From CACEUX01 sp964404235 (lineage in GTDB: Bacteria > Fidelibacterota > Marinisomatia > Marinisomatales > UBA1611): a stretch of DNA of 17,486 nt. The number at the start of each line of letters is the position of its first letter. Positions within the stretch are counted from its first letter, which is position 1. Under the pieces are notes generated by a model. It saw nothing but the letters and a program-made list of their open reading frames with translations, was not told the origin of the DNA and did not search any database. Both the position numbers and the translations under genes were made by a program. The stretch is taken from contig CAYOJL010000043.1 of assembly GCA_964404235.1 (NCBI GenBank), positions 1 to 17,486 of the forward strand, given 5' to 3'. Positions 1 through 7,449 of this stretch are shown piece by piece.

Positions 1-14
1 ATAAATTAAAAGAC

Positions 15-509
15 ATGAAAGAGACCAATACTATAATAAAGAAAAGAAATGCTGGTTTCACTATGATGGAATTGGTGGTGACCATTGCACTGATGGGTAT
101 CCTCATGAGTTTTGCGGTCCCCGCGTATAATGGTGTAGGTGAAAGAATGCAGGGCGAGAGGAATATTGCAAATATGCATACCATCCGAGAACAATTCTTT
201 CATTATTTCTACGAAATGCATCAAACTCGGGGTAGGGTCGCACATTTTCCTCCTGCACCTACGAATGAGAATAGTATCATGGATGACCAGTGGGCAAACA
301 CTCCTATGGATTCTACTTTATCCCCAAGAGCACCTAAGCATCTATTCTCAACATTCAGAGTGCCAAAGAATTCTAATAATAATCCTTTCAAATATGAGAC
401 CTGGCGGGATACAGTAGATGTCACAGGTGAGGTGGTGCGATATATAAAGTTAGAAGACATTGATGACAGCAGTCCGTCCCACGGAAAATCCTTTACTTAC
501 TCTATATAA
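15..509 (+). CDS. Prepilin-type protein, GspG/PilE-like pseudopilin
   Basis: This 164-residue protein begins with a class III signal peptide. A basic leader (residues 1-14, rich in Lys/Arg, ending in Gly) is followed by FTMMELVVTIALMGILMSF, with Phe at +1 and Glu at +5 of the mature protein. That is the prepilin peptidase cleavage and N-methylation motif. The hydrophobic helix (about residues 15-36) would hold the subunit in the inner membrane before assembly and then form the filament core. The C-terminal 125 residues are a polar domain I do not recognise, with no disulfide-forming Cys pair. It is first of five prepilin-like genes, in the place GspG or a FimT/PilE-like protein holds in type II secretion or type IV pilus operons. 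The ATG at 15 gives the expected leader length, with no strong ribosome binding site in the 14 bases upstream. Seen: motif and order. Inferred: pseudopilin role. Whether it is a major or minor subunit is open. Confidence 0.85.
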   Translation: MKETNTIIKKRNAGFTMMELVVTIALMGILMSFAVPAYNGVGERMQGERNIANMHTIREQFFHYFYEMHQTRGRVAHFPPAPTNENSIMDDQWANTPMDSTLSPRAPKHLFSTFRVPKNSNNNPFKYETWRDTVDVTGEVVRYIKLEDIDDSSPSHGKSFTYSI

Positions 510-544
510 AACCGTATTCTTCTGGTCGAAATGGTATTTTGACC

Positions 545-1042
545 ATGGTTAAGATCAAAAGATATATCGCTTCCACTACTTTCTCAGGATTCTCTATGAT
601 GGAATTGATCCTGATCATTGTTATACTGGGTATATTTGCCACAGTTGCCATGACCCGTACCGACTCAGGACTATCCACAATACGAGAGCAGATAGCGATC
701 GATCAGATCACAAATGACATTGATCTAGCAAAATCCATGGCCTTTGGCAAACATGAGACGATCTCTATTGTCTATTCCACAAATAATGAGAGCTACACCA
801 TATATAGTGGAGTTGGTAATGATCGGCAGCCAATAAGTGATTTCCCCAATAGTGACAATGGGGTCATTTCCCTGGACAATTCTACCATGAGAGATGTGGA
901 TCTGCAGTCAGCGACTTTTTTAAACAATTCTCCAGAGCTTCAGTTCTTACCACTTGGTGACCCAGTCTCTGGTGGACAGATCACATTGAATACAAAGACC
1001 ATATCCATAGAACCAGTTACTGGTAAATGGACCATTAATTGA
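545..1042 (+). CDS. Prepilin-type protein, GspH/FimT-like minor pseudopilin
   Basis: This is a second prepilin. A basic 15-residue leader ending in Gly is followed by FSMMELILIIVILGIFATVAM, again with Phe +1 and Glu +5. The mature head of about 130 residues is rich in Ser/Thr/Asn/Asp and ends in a segment (ISIEPVTGKWTIN) like the last strand of GspH/FimT heads, which commonly close with a 'G-x-w' turn. I start it at ATG 545. A TTG two codons upstream (539) is possible and adds only Met-Thr. The stop overlaps the next ATG by one base (TGATG at 1040-1044), so translation is probably coupled to the following GspI-like gene. In family terms GspH/FimT proteins sit near the filament tip as minor subunits. 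That assignment rests on gene order and overall form, so the exact letter is tentative while the prepilin class is secure. Confidence 0.82.
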   Translation: MVKIKRYIASTTFSGFSMMELILIIVILGIFATVAMTRTDSGLSTIREQIAIDQITNDIDLAKSMAFGKHETISIVYSTNNESYTIYSGVGNDRQPISDFPNSDNGVISLDNSTMRDVDLQSATFLNNSPELQFLPLGDPVSGGQITLNTKTISIEPVTGKWTIN

Positions 1043-1533
1043 TGAAATATATATATAAAAAAGGTAATGGATTTACCTTTATAGAGGTCATTATAGTCAT
1101 GATCATTCTCTCTCTATCTTTTATGATCTTTCTTCAGGCATTGAATACAGGAAAAAGTGTTAGGGCCCGATCAGAATTGCGGACCGTACAAAGTGTTATA
1201 ATGAATAGTATGCAGAACCAGATACGGGCTCGTCAGTTCGATGAAGGTTCAGGGCCAACGTGGACAGCACCAGATGCTCTGGGCAAGGATGGGAACGAGA
1301 CCAACCTGAGTGATTTTGATGATATCGATGATTTTCATCTGTATTCAGAGAATGAAGTAAGTGATCACCCTGCATTTGGTCTCTCTGTCTCTGTGACCTA
1401 CGCAGATCTAGCTTCAGGATTCAATGTGCCAGACCCTGATCAACAAACAGATTTTAAGAGAGTAACGGTGACCGTATCTCACAAAACTATATCAGATATG
1501 ACAGATGTTATGATCATAGGTACAGGGTTGTAG
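1042..1533 (+). CDS. Prepilin-type protein, GspI/PilV-like minor pseudopilin
   Basis: A very short leader (MKYIYKKGNG) precedes FTFIEVIIVMIILSLSFMIF, with Phe +1 and Glu +5. The short leader and the FTxIEVxxxxxIL pattern are typical of the GspI/PilV branch. The head has an acidic central stretch (DDIDDF near residues 93-98) and ends with 'SDMTDVMIIGTGL', a beta-strand-like end as in GspI. Start chosen: ATG 1042, which overlaps the upstream stop. A TTG at 1039 would add one residue and is less likely. Together with the preceding and following genes it would form the tip complex that primes filament assembly. The known GspI-GspJ-GspK heterotrimer is the model. The function is inferred from motif and position because no structure-specific residues are conserved enough to check by eye. 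Confidence 0.82.
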   Translation: MKYIYKKGNGFTFIEVIIVMIILSLSFMIFLQALNTGKSVRARSELRTVQSVIMNSMQNQIRARQFDEGSGPTWTAPDALGKDGNETNLSDFDDIDDFHLYSENEVSDHPAFGLSVSVTYADLASGFNVPDPDQQTDFKRVTVTVSHKTISDMTDVMIIGTGL

Positions 1534-1534
1534 A

Positions 1535-2098
1535 ATGTTCTCTAGATCAAATAAGGGATTTACAATGGTAGAGATACTGGTTGTGATCATTGCGGTGGGT
1601 CTTTTAGGATCCATATCAGTGATCATGCTTTCACAGGGATCAGAGATCTTTGTTAGCGAGACAGCGAGACAGGGATTTGTGAGCGAAGCAAGGTCTGCTT
1701 TTTGGAGGACCATGAGAGATGCACATGGCCAAAGATCCCCTGTTGATTTTGCTTCATCTGATCAGAAATATCTAAAACTAAAGAACAGTAAAGATGAACA
1801 AAAAGAATTTCAGATCGAGTCTTCCGACCAGTTCAATTATAGGTTTGGCGGGACAGGTAATTATAACCGATTATCAAATTCTCTCGGATATTCACAATCC
1901 GGTGGGTTCAAATTCTATGATAACAGTTTTGATATTATTTCTCTTTCTTCAAATGCCTTAACTGAAGAACAGGCCAGCTCGGTCCGCCTTTCAAAATTAG
2001 AGCTAACATTTGTTAAAGACACAGATGTCCTTTCACTGTCTTCTTTTGTGTTTCCTTATAATTTTAAGTTTGGTCAAAAAATGAGTTATCACGAATGA
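1535..2098 (+). CDS. Prepilin-type protein, GspJ/PilW-like minor pseudopilin
   Basis: Leader MFSRSNKG is followed by FTMVEILVVIIAVGLLGSIS (Phe +1, Glu +5), then a head of about 150 residues. After the membrane helix comes an Arg-rich amphipathic part (VSEARSAFWRTMRDAHG, about residues 47-63). This resembles the GspJ/PilW pattern in which a long helix with regularly placed Arg leads into a beta-sandwich. The head has no cysteines. It begins one base after the stop of the GspI-like gene and its own stop is embedded in the start region of the next gene (ATGATG at 2095-2100), so the last four cassette genes are likely translated as a coupled unit. GspJ-type proteins form the tip with GspI and GspK. 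The prepilin class is certain, and the GspJ letter is inferred from order. Confidence 0.8.
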   Translation: MFSRSNKGFTMVEILVVIIAVGLLGSISVIMLSQGSEIFVSETARQGFVSEARSAFWRTMRDAHGQRSPVDFASSDQKYLKLKNSKDEQKEFQIESSDQFNYRFGGTGNYNRLSNSLGYSQSGGFKFYDNSFDIISLSSNALTEEQASSVRLSKLELTFVKDTDVLSLSSFVFPYNFKFGQKMSYHE

Positions 2099-3996
2099 TG
2101 TTAAAAGGCAGATCTAAACTAGGTTCTGAGTCAGGAATGATCCTCATGGCCACTACTATGGGAGTTTTCATTCTATTAAGTATCTTCGCGTTTTACTTGG
2201 CTCGATTCTCGATAACAGAATCCCGAACGGGTGGCTATCATATGCTAGATATCAAAGCACGCAATCTTGCCATGACAGGTATCGAAACGGGGTTGCTAGC
2301 CTACAAAGCAGGAAGAAATACGTCTGATATATCAGGTGATTTTAATAATGGTACATATACGGTTTCATTTGATGGCCAAAATGATGAGAGTGGTTCATCA
2401 TTATCCAATGATCATTATCTAATGATCAAAAGTGTAGGTAAGATAGATGATGTAGAGAGAAATATCAGGCTCATGCTGTCTTCCTTTCCTGAGGCATTCT
2501 GTTTCTCATTTTATGGGAATAATTCAGGTTCCCAAGTATTCTCAGGTCCAAGTGGGAGTATTAGCGGAGACATGTTCTTTAATGGAAGTGTTCAATCAAA
2601 TAGTGGTGCGATCAATGGTACAACTTATATAGGGACAGGTACCGGTGGCGCACTTTTGAGTCCCCATCCATCATTCCCAGAGATCAATACTGATCAATAC
2701 GAGGCTCTTTTGAATAGTGCAGGATCGGTAGGAGGGGTCTATACGAACTATGCCCTTGATTTCGATGGAAGTAATGATTACATAAGGATCAATAATTCTG
2801 GTGATATCAATACCGGTAGCAATCACACTCAAAAGACGATCGAGGCCTGGTTCAAAGTAGATAATAAGAATATAACATCAAGGAAACAGACCATATATGA
2901 ACAGGGCGGAACGGTAAGAGGTTTGAATATATATGTGCATGGTGGTTCATTGTACGTAGGAGGATGGAATGAGCCGAACGGGGAGAGTGATTGGGATCCT
3001 GGAACCTGGTTATCGACCAGTTCGATTCAGAGTAATACATGGCACCATGTCGCATTGACCTTAAGCGGTGGTAATTCAGTGAGCAATAATGCATTCAAAG
3101 GATACCTGGATGGAACACAATTTGGCTCCGGTCAGGGATCTAAGCTCTGGAACCACCCCGGAGATGTTAGTATCGGTCGAAATAGAGATACGAAATTTCA
3201 TAGTGGGGATTATAGTAGCTCTAGATATTTCGCCGGTCTTATCGATGAGGTAAGATTATGGAATTCTACCAGGACACAAGCACAGATCGCTGCTAAGAAG
3301 GACACGGTCCTAATAGGTGATGAAACTGGTCTAACAGCCTATTATAACTTTCAAGAGAACTCGGGAACCGTGGCCAATGATACACAGACACAATCCAATA
3401 ACGATGGTACAATATATAATGGGGCTGCATGGACATCGGGTCCATTACTTTCAAAAATGAACAGCTCTTCATTTACAAACAGGACAATAAACCTTAGCAC
3501 TTATAGTGAAAGCAAACTTTTGGTCAATAGTGACCTTACGATCTCAAACTCTACCGTCAATGGTCCAGGATATATTGTAGCTTCTGGTAATATTACAATT
3601 AGTTCTAATTCGGTCATTAATGGCAATATCTATATTGTCTGTAATGGTAATTTGAATGTATCTGCCTCTCAACTTGGGACAGGTATGAATGCGGCTGTGA
3701 TCACCTATTCGAAGGGTAATGCAGACTATGAGAATTCAACTGTATATGGTCTCATCGTGTCAAAAGGTAATAGCCTTGAGCTTGATGGTACAGCGCACTA
3801 TGGAGCGATCCTGAACTATGGTTCTTCTTTTGGTCTAGTGGGTAATAGTGACATCATCGGTTCTGTTGTATCTAAATATTCGGTTGTTCTTCAAGGCAAT
3901 AATGCATCTATTACAAGAGGAAATATCCCTGAGTTCGTGGGTAAGGATATTGGATTGGATCCATTTGTTTTACCTGGATCTTATCTGGAATTTTAA
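2095..3996 (+). CDS. GspK/PilX-like pseudopilin with nested LamG domain (probable tip adhesin)
   Basis: This 633-residue protein starts like GspK/PilX: a basic N-terminus, Gly14, then a hydrophobic helix (about 15-38) with no Glu at +5, which is normal for the K/X tip subunit. A helix with the pattern ARNLAMTGIETGLLAYK (about 55-71) follows. From about 135 the chain is Gly/Ser/Asn-rich and looks like short solenoid strands (SGSISGDMFFNGSVQ). Residues about 219-420 form a LamG/concanavalin-like jellyroll: LDFDGSNDYIRI at its start, TIEAWFKVDN, WHHVALT, VSIGRN, and the closing FAGLIDEVRLWN typical of the family. Residues about 475-605 return to repeated solenoid turns (SNSTVNGPGYIVASGNITIS; NSVINGNIYIVCNGNLNVS). 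The LamG domain is therefore inserted in the solenoid. LamG domains usually bind sugars or extracellular ligands, so a tip adhesin is a reasonable inference. The start may be ATG 2095 or ATG 2098. Both overlap the upstream stop. Confidence 0.8.
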   Translation: MMLKGRSKLGSESGMILMATTMGVFILLSIFAFYLARFSITESRTGGYHMLDIKARNLAMTGIETGLLAYKAGRNTSDISGDFNNGTYTVSFDGQNDESGSSLSNDHYLMIKSVGKIDDVERNIRLMLSSFPEAFCFSFYGNNSGSQVFSGPSGSISGDMFFNGSVQSNSGAINGTTYIGTGTGGALLSPHPSFPEINTDQYEALLNSAGSVGGVYTNYALDFDGSNDYIRINNSGDINTGSNHTQKTIEAWFKVDNKNITSRKQTIYEQGGTVRGLNIYVHGGSLYVGGWNEPNGESDWDPGTWLSTSSIQSNTWHHVALTLSGGNSVSNNAFKGYLDGTQFGSGQGSKLWNHPGDVSIGRNRDTKFHSGDYSSSRYFAGLIDEVRLWNSTRTQAQIAAKKDTVLIGDETGLTAYYNFQENSGTVANDTQTQSNNDGTIYNGAAWTSGPLLSKMNSSSFTNRTINLSTYSESKLLVNSDLTISNSTVNGPGYIVASGNITISSNSVINGNIYIVCNGNLNVSASQLGTGMNAAVITYSKGNADYENSTVYGLIVSKGNSLELDGTAHYGAILNYGSSFGLVGNSDIIGSVVSKYSVVLQGNNASITRGNIPEFVGKDIGLDPFVLPGSYLEF

Positions 3997-4057
3997 AAAT
4001 ATTCACATTTATAGAATCATATAACATATATATACCAAATTCAGCATCAATTAAACA
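3997..4057. other. Short AT-rich gap between the pilin cassette and the glycan operon
   Basis: These 61 bases are very AT-rich (ATATAACATATATATACC at 4019-4036) and separate two functionally different gene groups on the same strand. It is the most likely place for a promoter for the glycosidase operon, with TATAAC or TATATA as candidate -10 sequence. I see no convincing -35 hexamer, no GC-rich hairpin followed by a T run, and no Shine-Dalgarno site before the ATG at 4058 (context AATTAAACAATG). A promoter is an inference from layout only. Confidence 0.3.
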
Positions 4058-6070
4058 ATGATACGTAGTATTGTAATAATAATTGCTTGTACACTGATGT
4101 TGAATGGTAAGGAATATGAACCAAACTGGAATTCTTTGGATCCGCGTCCAACACCTCAATGGTTCAAGGATGCAAAGTTTGGGATATTCATTCATTGGGG
4201 GCTCTATTCCGTGCCTGCCTGGGGGCCTAAAGGTAGCTATGCTGAATGGTATCTTAATGGTCTGAACTCTGGGGATAGTTCACGGCTTAAATATCATGAA
4301 GAGAATTATGGTAAAGATTTCCCTTATAGAGGATTCATTGATCTTTTTGATCCCATCGATTATGAGCCAGAAGAATGGGCAAAATTATTCAAACAGTGCG
4401 GAGCAAAATATGTGGTGCTTACATCTAAACATCATGATGGGTTCTGTCTTTGGCCTAGTGCGCAGAGTAATGGATATAATTCTATGGATGGTAAAGCAAA
4501 AAGGGACCTATTAGGCGATCTAGATCATGCCGTAAAAAACATTGGACTGAGATCTGGGCTCTATTATTCTCTTTATGAGTGGGATCACCCAGACTATCCT
4601 GGGAATGTAAAAGATTATGTAAATGATCATATGTTGCCACAGCTCAAGGACGCGGTACAACGATATAAGCCTGATATTATTTTTTCTGATGGTGAATGGG
4701 ATAGGGAGAGTAAAGAATGGCGGAGTGAGGAATTCTTGGCCTGGCTCTATAATGATTCAAATGCACCAAAGGATGTGGTCGTCAACGATCGTTGGGGAGG
4801 AGAAACGCGTTTTAAACATGGTGGCTATTATTCTACAGAATATGACCCTGACTCTGACCATATCAATGAAGAATTCATTGACCGTGGTTGGGAAGAGTGC
4901 AGAGGGATAGGAAGGTCATTTGGCTACAATCGTAATGAAGGGCCAGGGGACTATAATACATCCGATCAGCTGATACGTTTACTCGTGGATATTGTGCGCC
5001 GTGGGGGAAATCTGCTTTTAAATATTGGTCCAAGGTCCGATGGAACAATACCAAAGATCATGGTCGATCGACTTAAAGATATTGGTGAATGGCTGGACCA
5101 TAATGGTGAGGCGATCTATGGCACAACGGTCAATCGTATCACCCGCTCTGGTAAAGCAAAGTTCACTTTGTCAAAAGATCGTAAATACCTTTTTGCTTTC
5201 ATAGAAAAGATACCAGAGAAGAAGCTAACGATCAAAGGGATCAATGGGGCTGGGAATGAACTTATTCAGTTGCTTGGTAAGGATAAGGAATTGAACTGGC
5301 GGAATTTTCAAAATAGTCTGATCATTGATATTCCAGAAGGATTTCATAGGTCGATCGGGAGCTCACCAGTTCATGTACTGAAGATCCCTGTATTACCATA
5401 TCTCGATGATCCATTGGTTGATATCAAACTGGATGAAGACCATGCAGAGATATCCATTTCATCTAGCGATAGATTAGCTGAATACAGATATACATTTGGG
5501 ATCGATGACATTGAGCCATTATCATCCAATAGATATAATGGCCTTTTTAAGGTCAAAGAGCCTAGTATGCTGAATGTCCAGGCATATAAAAAAGGTAATC
5601 AACCCAGCCGTGTTGTCACAATACCTATCAATATCCTAAATGAGAATAATGGACTGGTCAGAAGAACATTCCAAGGTCAATGGGATCTCTGTGAGCAGAT
5701 GTTGGATCGATCACCAATTGAGGAAGATATAGTAAAAGATCTCACTCTTGATCCAGAACGGAAGAATGATTTTGGACATATTTTTTCTGGTTTTATCCAG
5801 ATCGATAAGGATGGCACTTATGAGTTTCAGACGACATCGGACGATGGATCTGTATTAATAGTCAATGGATTTCCAATTGTTGATAATGATGGACTTCATA
5901 GTAGGAAGACCATCTCTGGTGATATTCCATTAAAGGCGGGATTCCATAAGATCGAGGTTCAATATTTTGAAAGAGGCGGTCAGGAATCATTGGATGTAAA
6001 ATGGAGAGGTCCAGGTTTTGAATGGGCAACGATCCCAGCATTTAGATTATTTAGAACGGATGATCAATAA
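4058..6070 (+). CDS. Exported alpha-L-fucosidase, GH29, with C-terminal PA14 domain
   Basis: It hydrolyses terminal alpha-L-fucose from glycans outside the cytoplasm. Residues 1-17 form a short hydrophobic signal peptide (MIRSIVIIIACTLMLNG), probably cut near residue 17. The GH29 TIM barrel follows: FGIFIHWGLYSVPAW (41-55), KHHDGFCLW (124-132), and RYKPDIIFSDGEWD, whose Asp211 sits where the family's catalytic nucleophile lies. VVVNDRWG (240-247) and YYSTEYD follow. Glu261 in that segment is a candidate acid/base, a position that varies in GH29. RGGNLLLNIGPRSDG closes the barrel, and a beta-sandwich follows to about 520. Residues about 530-667 are a PA14 domain (FSGFIQIDKDGTYEFQTTSD, then DDGSVLIVNG and the closing HKIEVQYFERGG), a module that usually binds sugars. 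It is the first gene of the operon, 20 bases before the GH109 gene. At 670 residues it is longer than plain GH29 enzymes because of PA14. The substrate linkage is unknown. Confidence 0.93.
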   Translation: MIRSIVIIIACTLMLNGKEYEPNWNSLDPRPTPQWFKDAKFGIFIHWGLYSVPAWGPKGSYAEWYLNGLNSGDSSRLKYHEENYGKDFPYRGFIDLFDPIDYEPEEWAKLFKQCGAKYVVLTSKHHDGFCLWPSAQSNGYNSMDGKAKRDLLGDLDHAVKNIGLRSGLYYSLYEWDHPDYPGNVKDYVNDHMLPQLKDAVQRYKPDIIFSDGEWDRESKEWRSEEFLAWLYNDSNAPKDVVVNDRWGGETRFKHGGYYSTEYDPDSDHINEEFIDRGWEECRGIGRSFGYNRNEGPGDYNTSDQLIRLLVDIVRRGGNLLLNIGPRSDGTIPKIMVDRLKDIGEWLDHNGEAIYGTTVNRITRSGKAKFTLSKDRKYLFAFIEKIPEKKLTIKGINGAGNELIQLLGKDKELNWRNFQNSLIIDIPEGFHRSIGSSPVHVLKIPVLPYLDDPLVDIKLDEDHAEISISSSDRLAEYRYTFGIDDIEPLSSNRYNGLFKVKEPSMLNVQAYKKGNQPSRVVTIPINILNENNGLVRRTFQGQWDLCEQMLDRSPIEEDIVKDLTLDPERKNDFGHIFSGFIQIDKDGTYEFQTTSDDGSVLIVNGFPIVDNDGLHSRKTISGDIPLKAGFHKIEVQYFERGGQESLDVKWRGPGFEWATIPAFRLFRTDDQ

Positions 6071-6079
6071 CAAATTAAT

Positions 6080-6084
6080 AGGAG
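6080..6084 (+). promoter_or_regulatory. Shine-Dalgarno site AGGAG for the GH109 gene
   Basis: AGGAG ends six bases before the ATG at 6091. It is one of the few clear ribosome binding sites in the window and fixes the start of the Tat-signal protein. Confidence 0.7.
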
Positions 6085-6090
6085 CATATC

Positions 6091-7449
6091 ATGGCTAGGA
6101 AGATAAGTCGCAGATCATTCATAAAGACATCTGTTGCAGCAGGTGGAGCAGCAGCTCTTTTGCCGCAGACCCTTTTATCCTCTCGTATGAAGAGTAAAGT
6201 GAAATTAGGTTTTATTGGTACAGGTCTTAGGGGACAATGGATGCTTTGGCTTGCAGCGAAATATCCAGAGGTTGAGATCCCTGCCATATGTGATATTGAT
6301 GAAGGTATGATCACTTCTGCATTAAAGATCCTAAAAGATGCAGGTAGGCCTGAACCGAGGATATATAAAAAGAATGAAGAAGATTTTAGGACCATGTTAG
6401 ATAATGAGCATCTTGATGGTGTCTATATTGCCACTCCTTGGGAGTGGCACCATCCAATGGCTATTGCAGCAATGAATAATGGTATGCATGTTGGGACAGA
6501 GGTACCAGCAGCGCTCACAGTGAAAGAATGTTGGGACCTGGTCAATGTATCAGAAAAGACAGGGAAATTCTGTATGATCATGGAGAATGTATGTTATCGC
6601 CGTGATGTAATGGCTGTATTGAATATGGTCCGTAAGAATATGTTTGGTGAATTACTTCATTGTCAGGGTGGTTACCAGCATGACCTTAGGCATGTGAAAT
6701 TCAATGATGGGGTCAATCCTTATGGAGGCGGAGTTGAGTTTGGTGAAAAAGGTTACTCGGAAGCAAAATGGAGGACACAACATTCTATCGATAGAAATGG
6801 AGACCTTTATCCTACACATGGGCTTGGTCCTGTAAGTTCAATGTTGGATATTAATCGTGGCAATCAGATGCTGCATCTTACATCCACAGCTACTCAATCC
6901 AGAGGCCTTCATAAATATATTGTAGATAAAGGGGGAAAGGGCCATCCCAATGCAGCGATTGATTTTAAATGTGGTGATATTGTGACAACGGTCATTAAAT
7001 GTGCCCAAGGCCAGACCATCATGCTGAGCCATGATACGAATGGTCCTCGTCCCTATTCATTGAATTTTAGAGTACAGGGGACTCAGGGTATTTGGCAAAA
7101 AGATGCTCGTTCAATATATATAGAAGGTGTCAGTAAAGAGGAACATAGATGGGAAGAAGAAGACCCATATTTAACTGAATATGATCACCCTCTTTGGAAA
7201 CGTTTTGAAGATCAGGCTGAAGGCTCTGGACATGGAGGCATGGATTTTTTTATTTTACGTGCATTCATTGAATCCTTGAAAGGAGCTAGACCCATTCTTG
7301 ATGTCTACGATGCAGCAAGTATGAGTGTTGTTTCTCCGCTGAGTGAGAAGTCGATCCGTTTAGGTAGTGCGGCTGTAAAGGTACCTGATTTTACTCGCGG
7401 CAAATGGAAAGATAATGATCCCATATTCGGGACAAATGATTATATATAG
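6091..7449 (+). CDS. Tat-exported GH109-type alpha-N-acetylgalactosaminidase (Gfo/Idh/MocA fold)
   Basis: This 452-residue protein has a twin-arginine signal (SRRSFIK at 6-12, then an Ala/Leu stretch to about 30). An NAD-binding Rossmann motif GFIGTGLRG (40-48) follows. The rest matches GH109 rather than a plain dehydrogenase: TPWEWHHPMA (115-124), GTEVPAALT (135-143), MENVCY (164-169), GGYQHDLR (193-200), KWRTQH (226-231) and YPTHGLGP (240-247). From memory of the Elizabethkingia blood-group A enzyme, its Glu149, Tyr179, Arg213, Tyr225 and His228 would correspond to Glu165, Tyr195, Arg228, Tyr240 and His243 here. GH109 enzymes remove alpha-GalNAc by an NAD-dependent oxidation-elimination-addition-reduction cycle with tightly held cofactor. 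This fits export of a folded holoenzyme through Tat to the periplasm. It lies between the fucosidase and the symporter, directly abutting the latter. Some family members have other specificities, so GalNAc is likely but not proved. Confidence 0.87.
   Translation: MARKISRRSFIKTSVAAGGAAALLPQTLLSSRMKSKVKLGFIGTGLRGQWMLWLAAKYPEVEIPAICDIDEGMITSALKILKDAGRPEPRIYKKNEEDFRTMLDNEHLDGVYIATPWEWHHPMAIAAMNNGMHVGTEVPAALTVKECWDLVNVSEKTGKFCMIMENVCYRRDVMAVLNMVRKNMFGELLHCQGGYQHDLRHVKFNDGVNPYGGGVEFGEKGYSEAKWRTQHSIDRNGDLYPTHGLGPVSSMLDINRGNQMLHLTSTATQSRGLHKYIVDKGGKGHPNAAIDFKCGDIVTTVIKCAQGQTIMLSHDTNGPRPYSLNFRVQGTQGIWQKDARSIYIEGVSKEEHRWEEEDPYLTEYDHPLWKRFEDQAEGSGHGGMDFFILRAFIESLKGARPILDVYDAASMSVVSPLSEKSIRLGSAAVKVPDFTRGKWKDNDPIFGTNDYI

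Noticed and set aside
4058..4100. Lipobox in the fucosidase signal peptide (IIAC)
   Set aside because: The Cys is at residue 11, too early for a normal lipoprotein signal, and the residue pattern is only a loose match; cleavage after residue 17 is more likely.
3911..4195. Minus-strand ORF across the gap between the pilin cassette and the fucosidase
   Set aside because: It mostly reads opposite the conserved ends of two real genes and shows no domain or start signal.
6091..7449. Generic cytoplasmic sugar dehydrogenase of the Gfo/Idh/MocA family
   Set aside because: The Tat signal and the GH109-specific motifs around residues 135-247 fit the glycosidase branch better.
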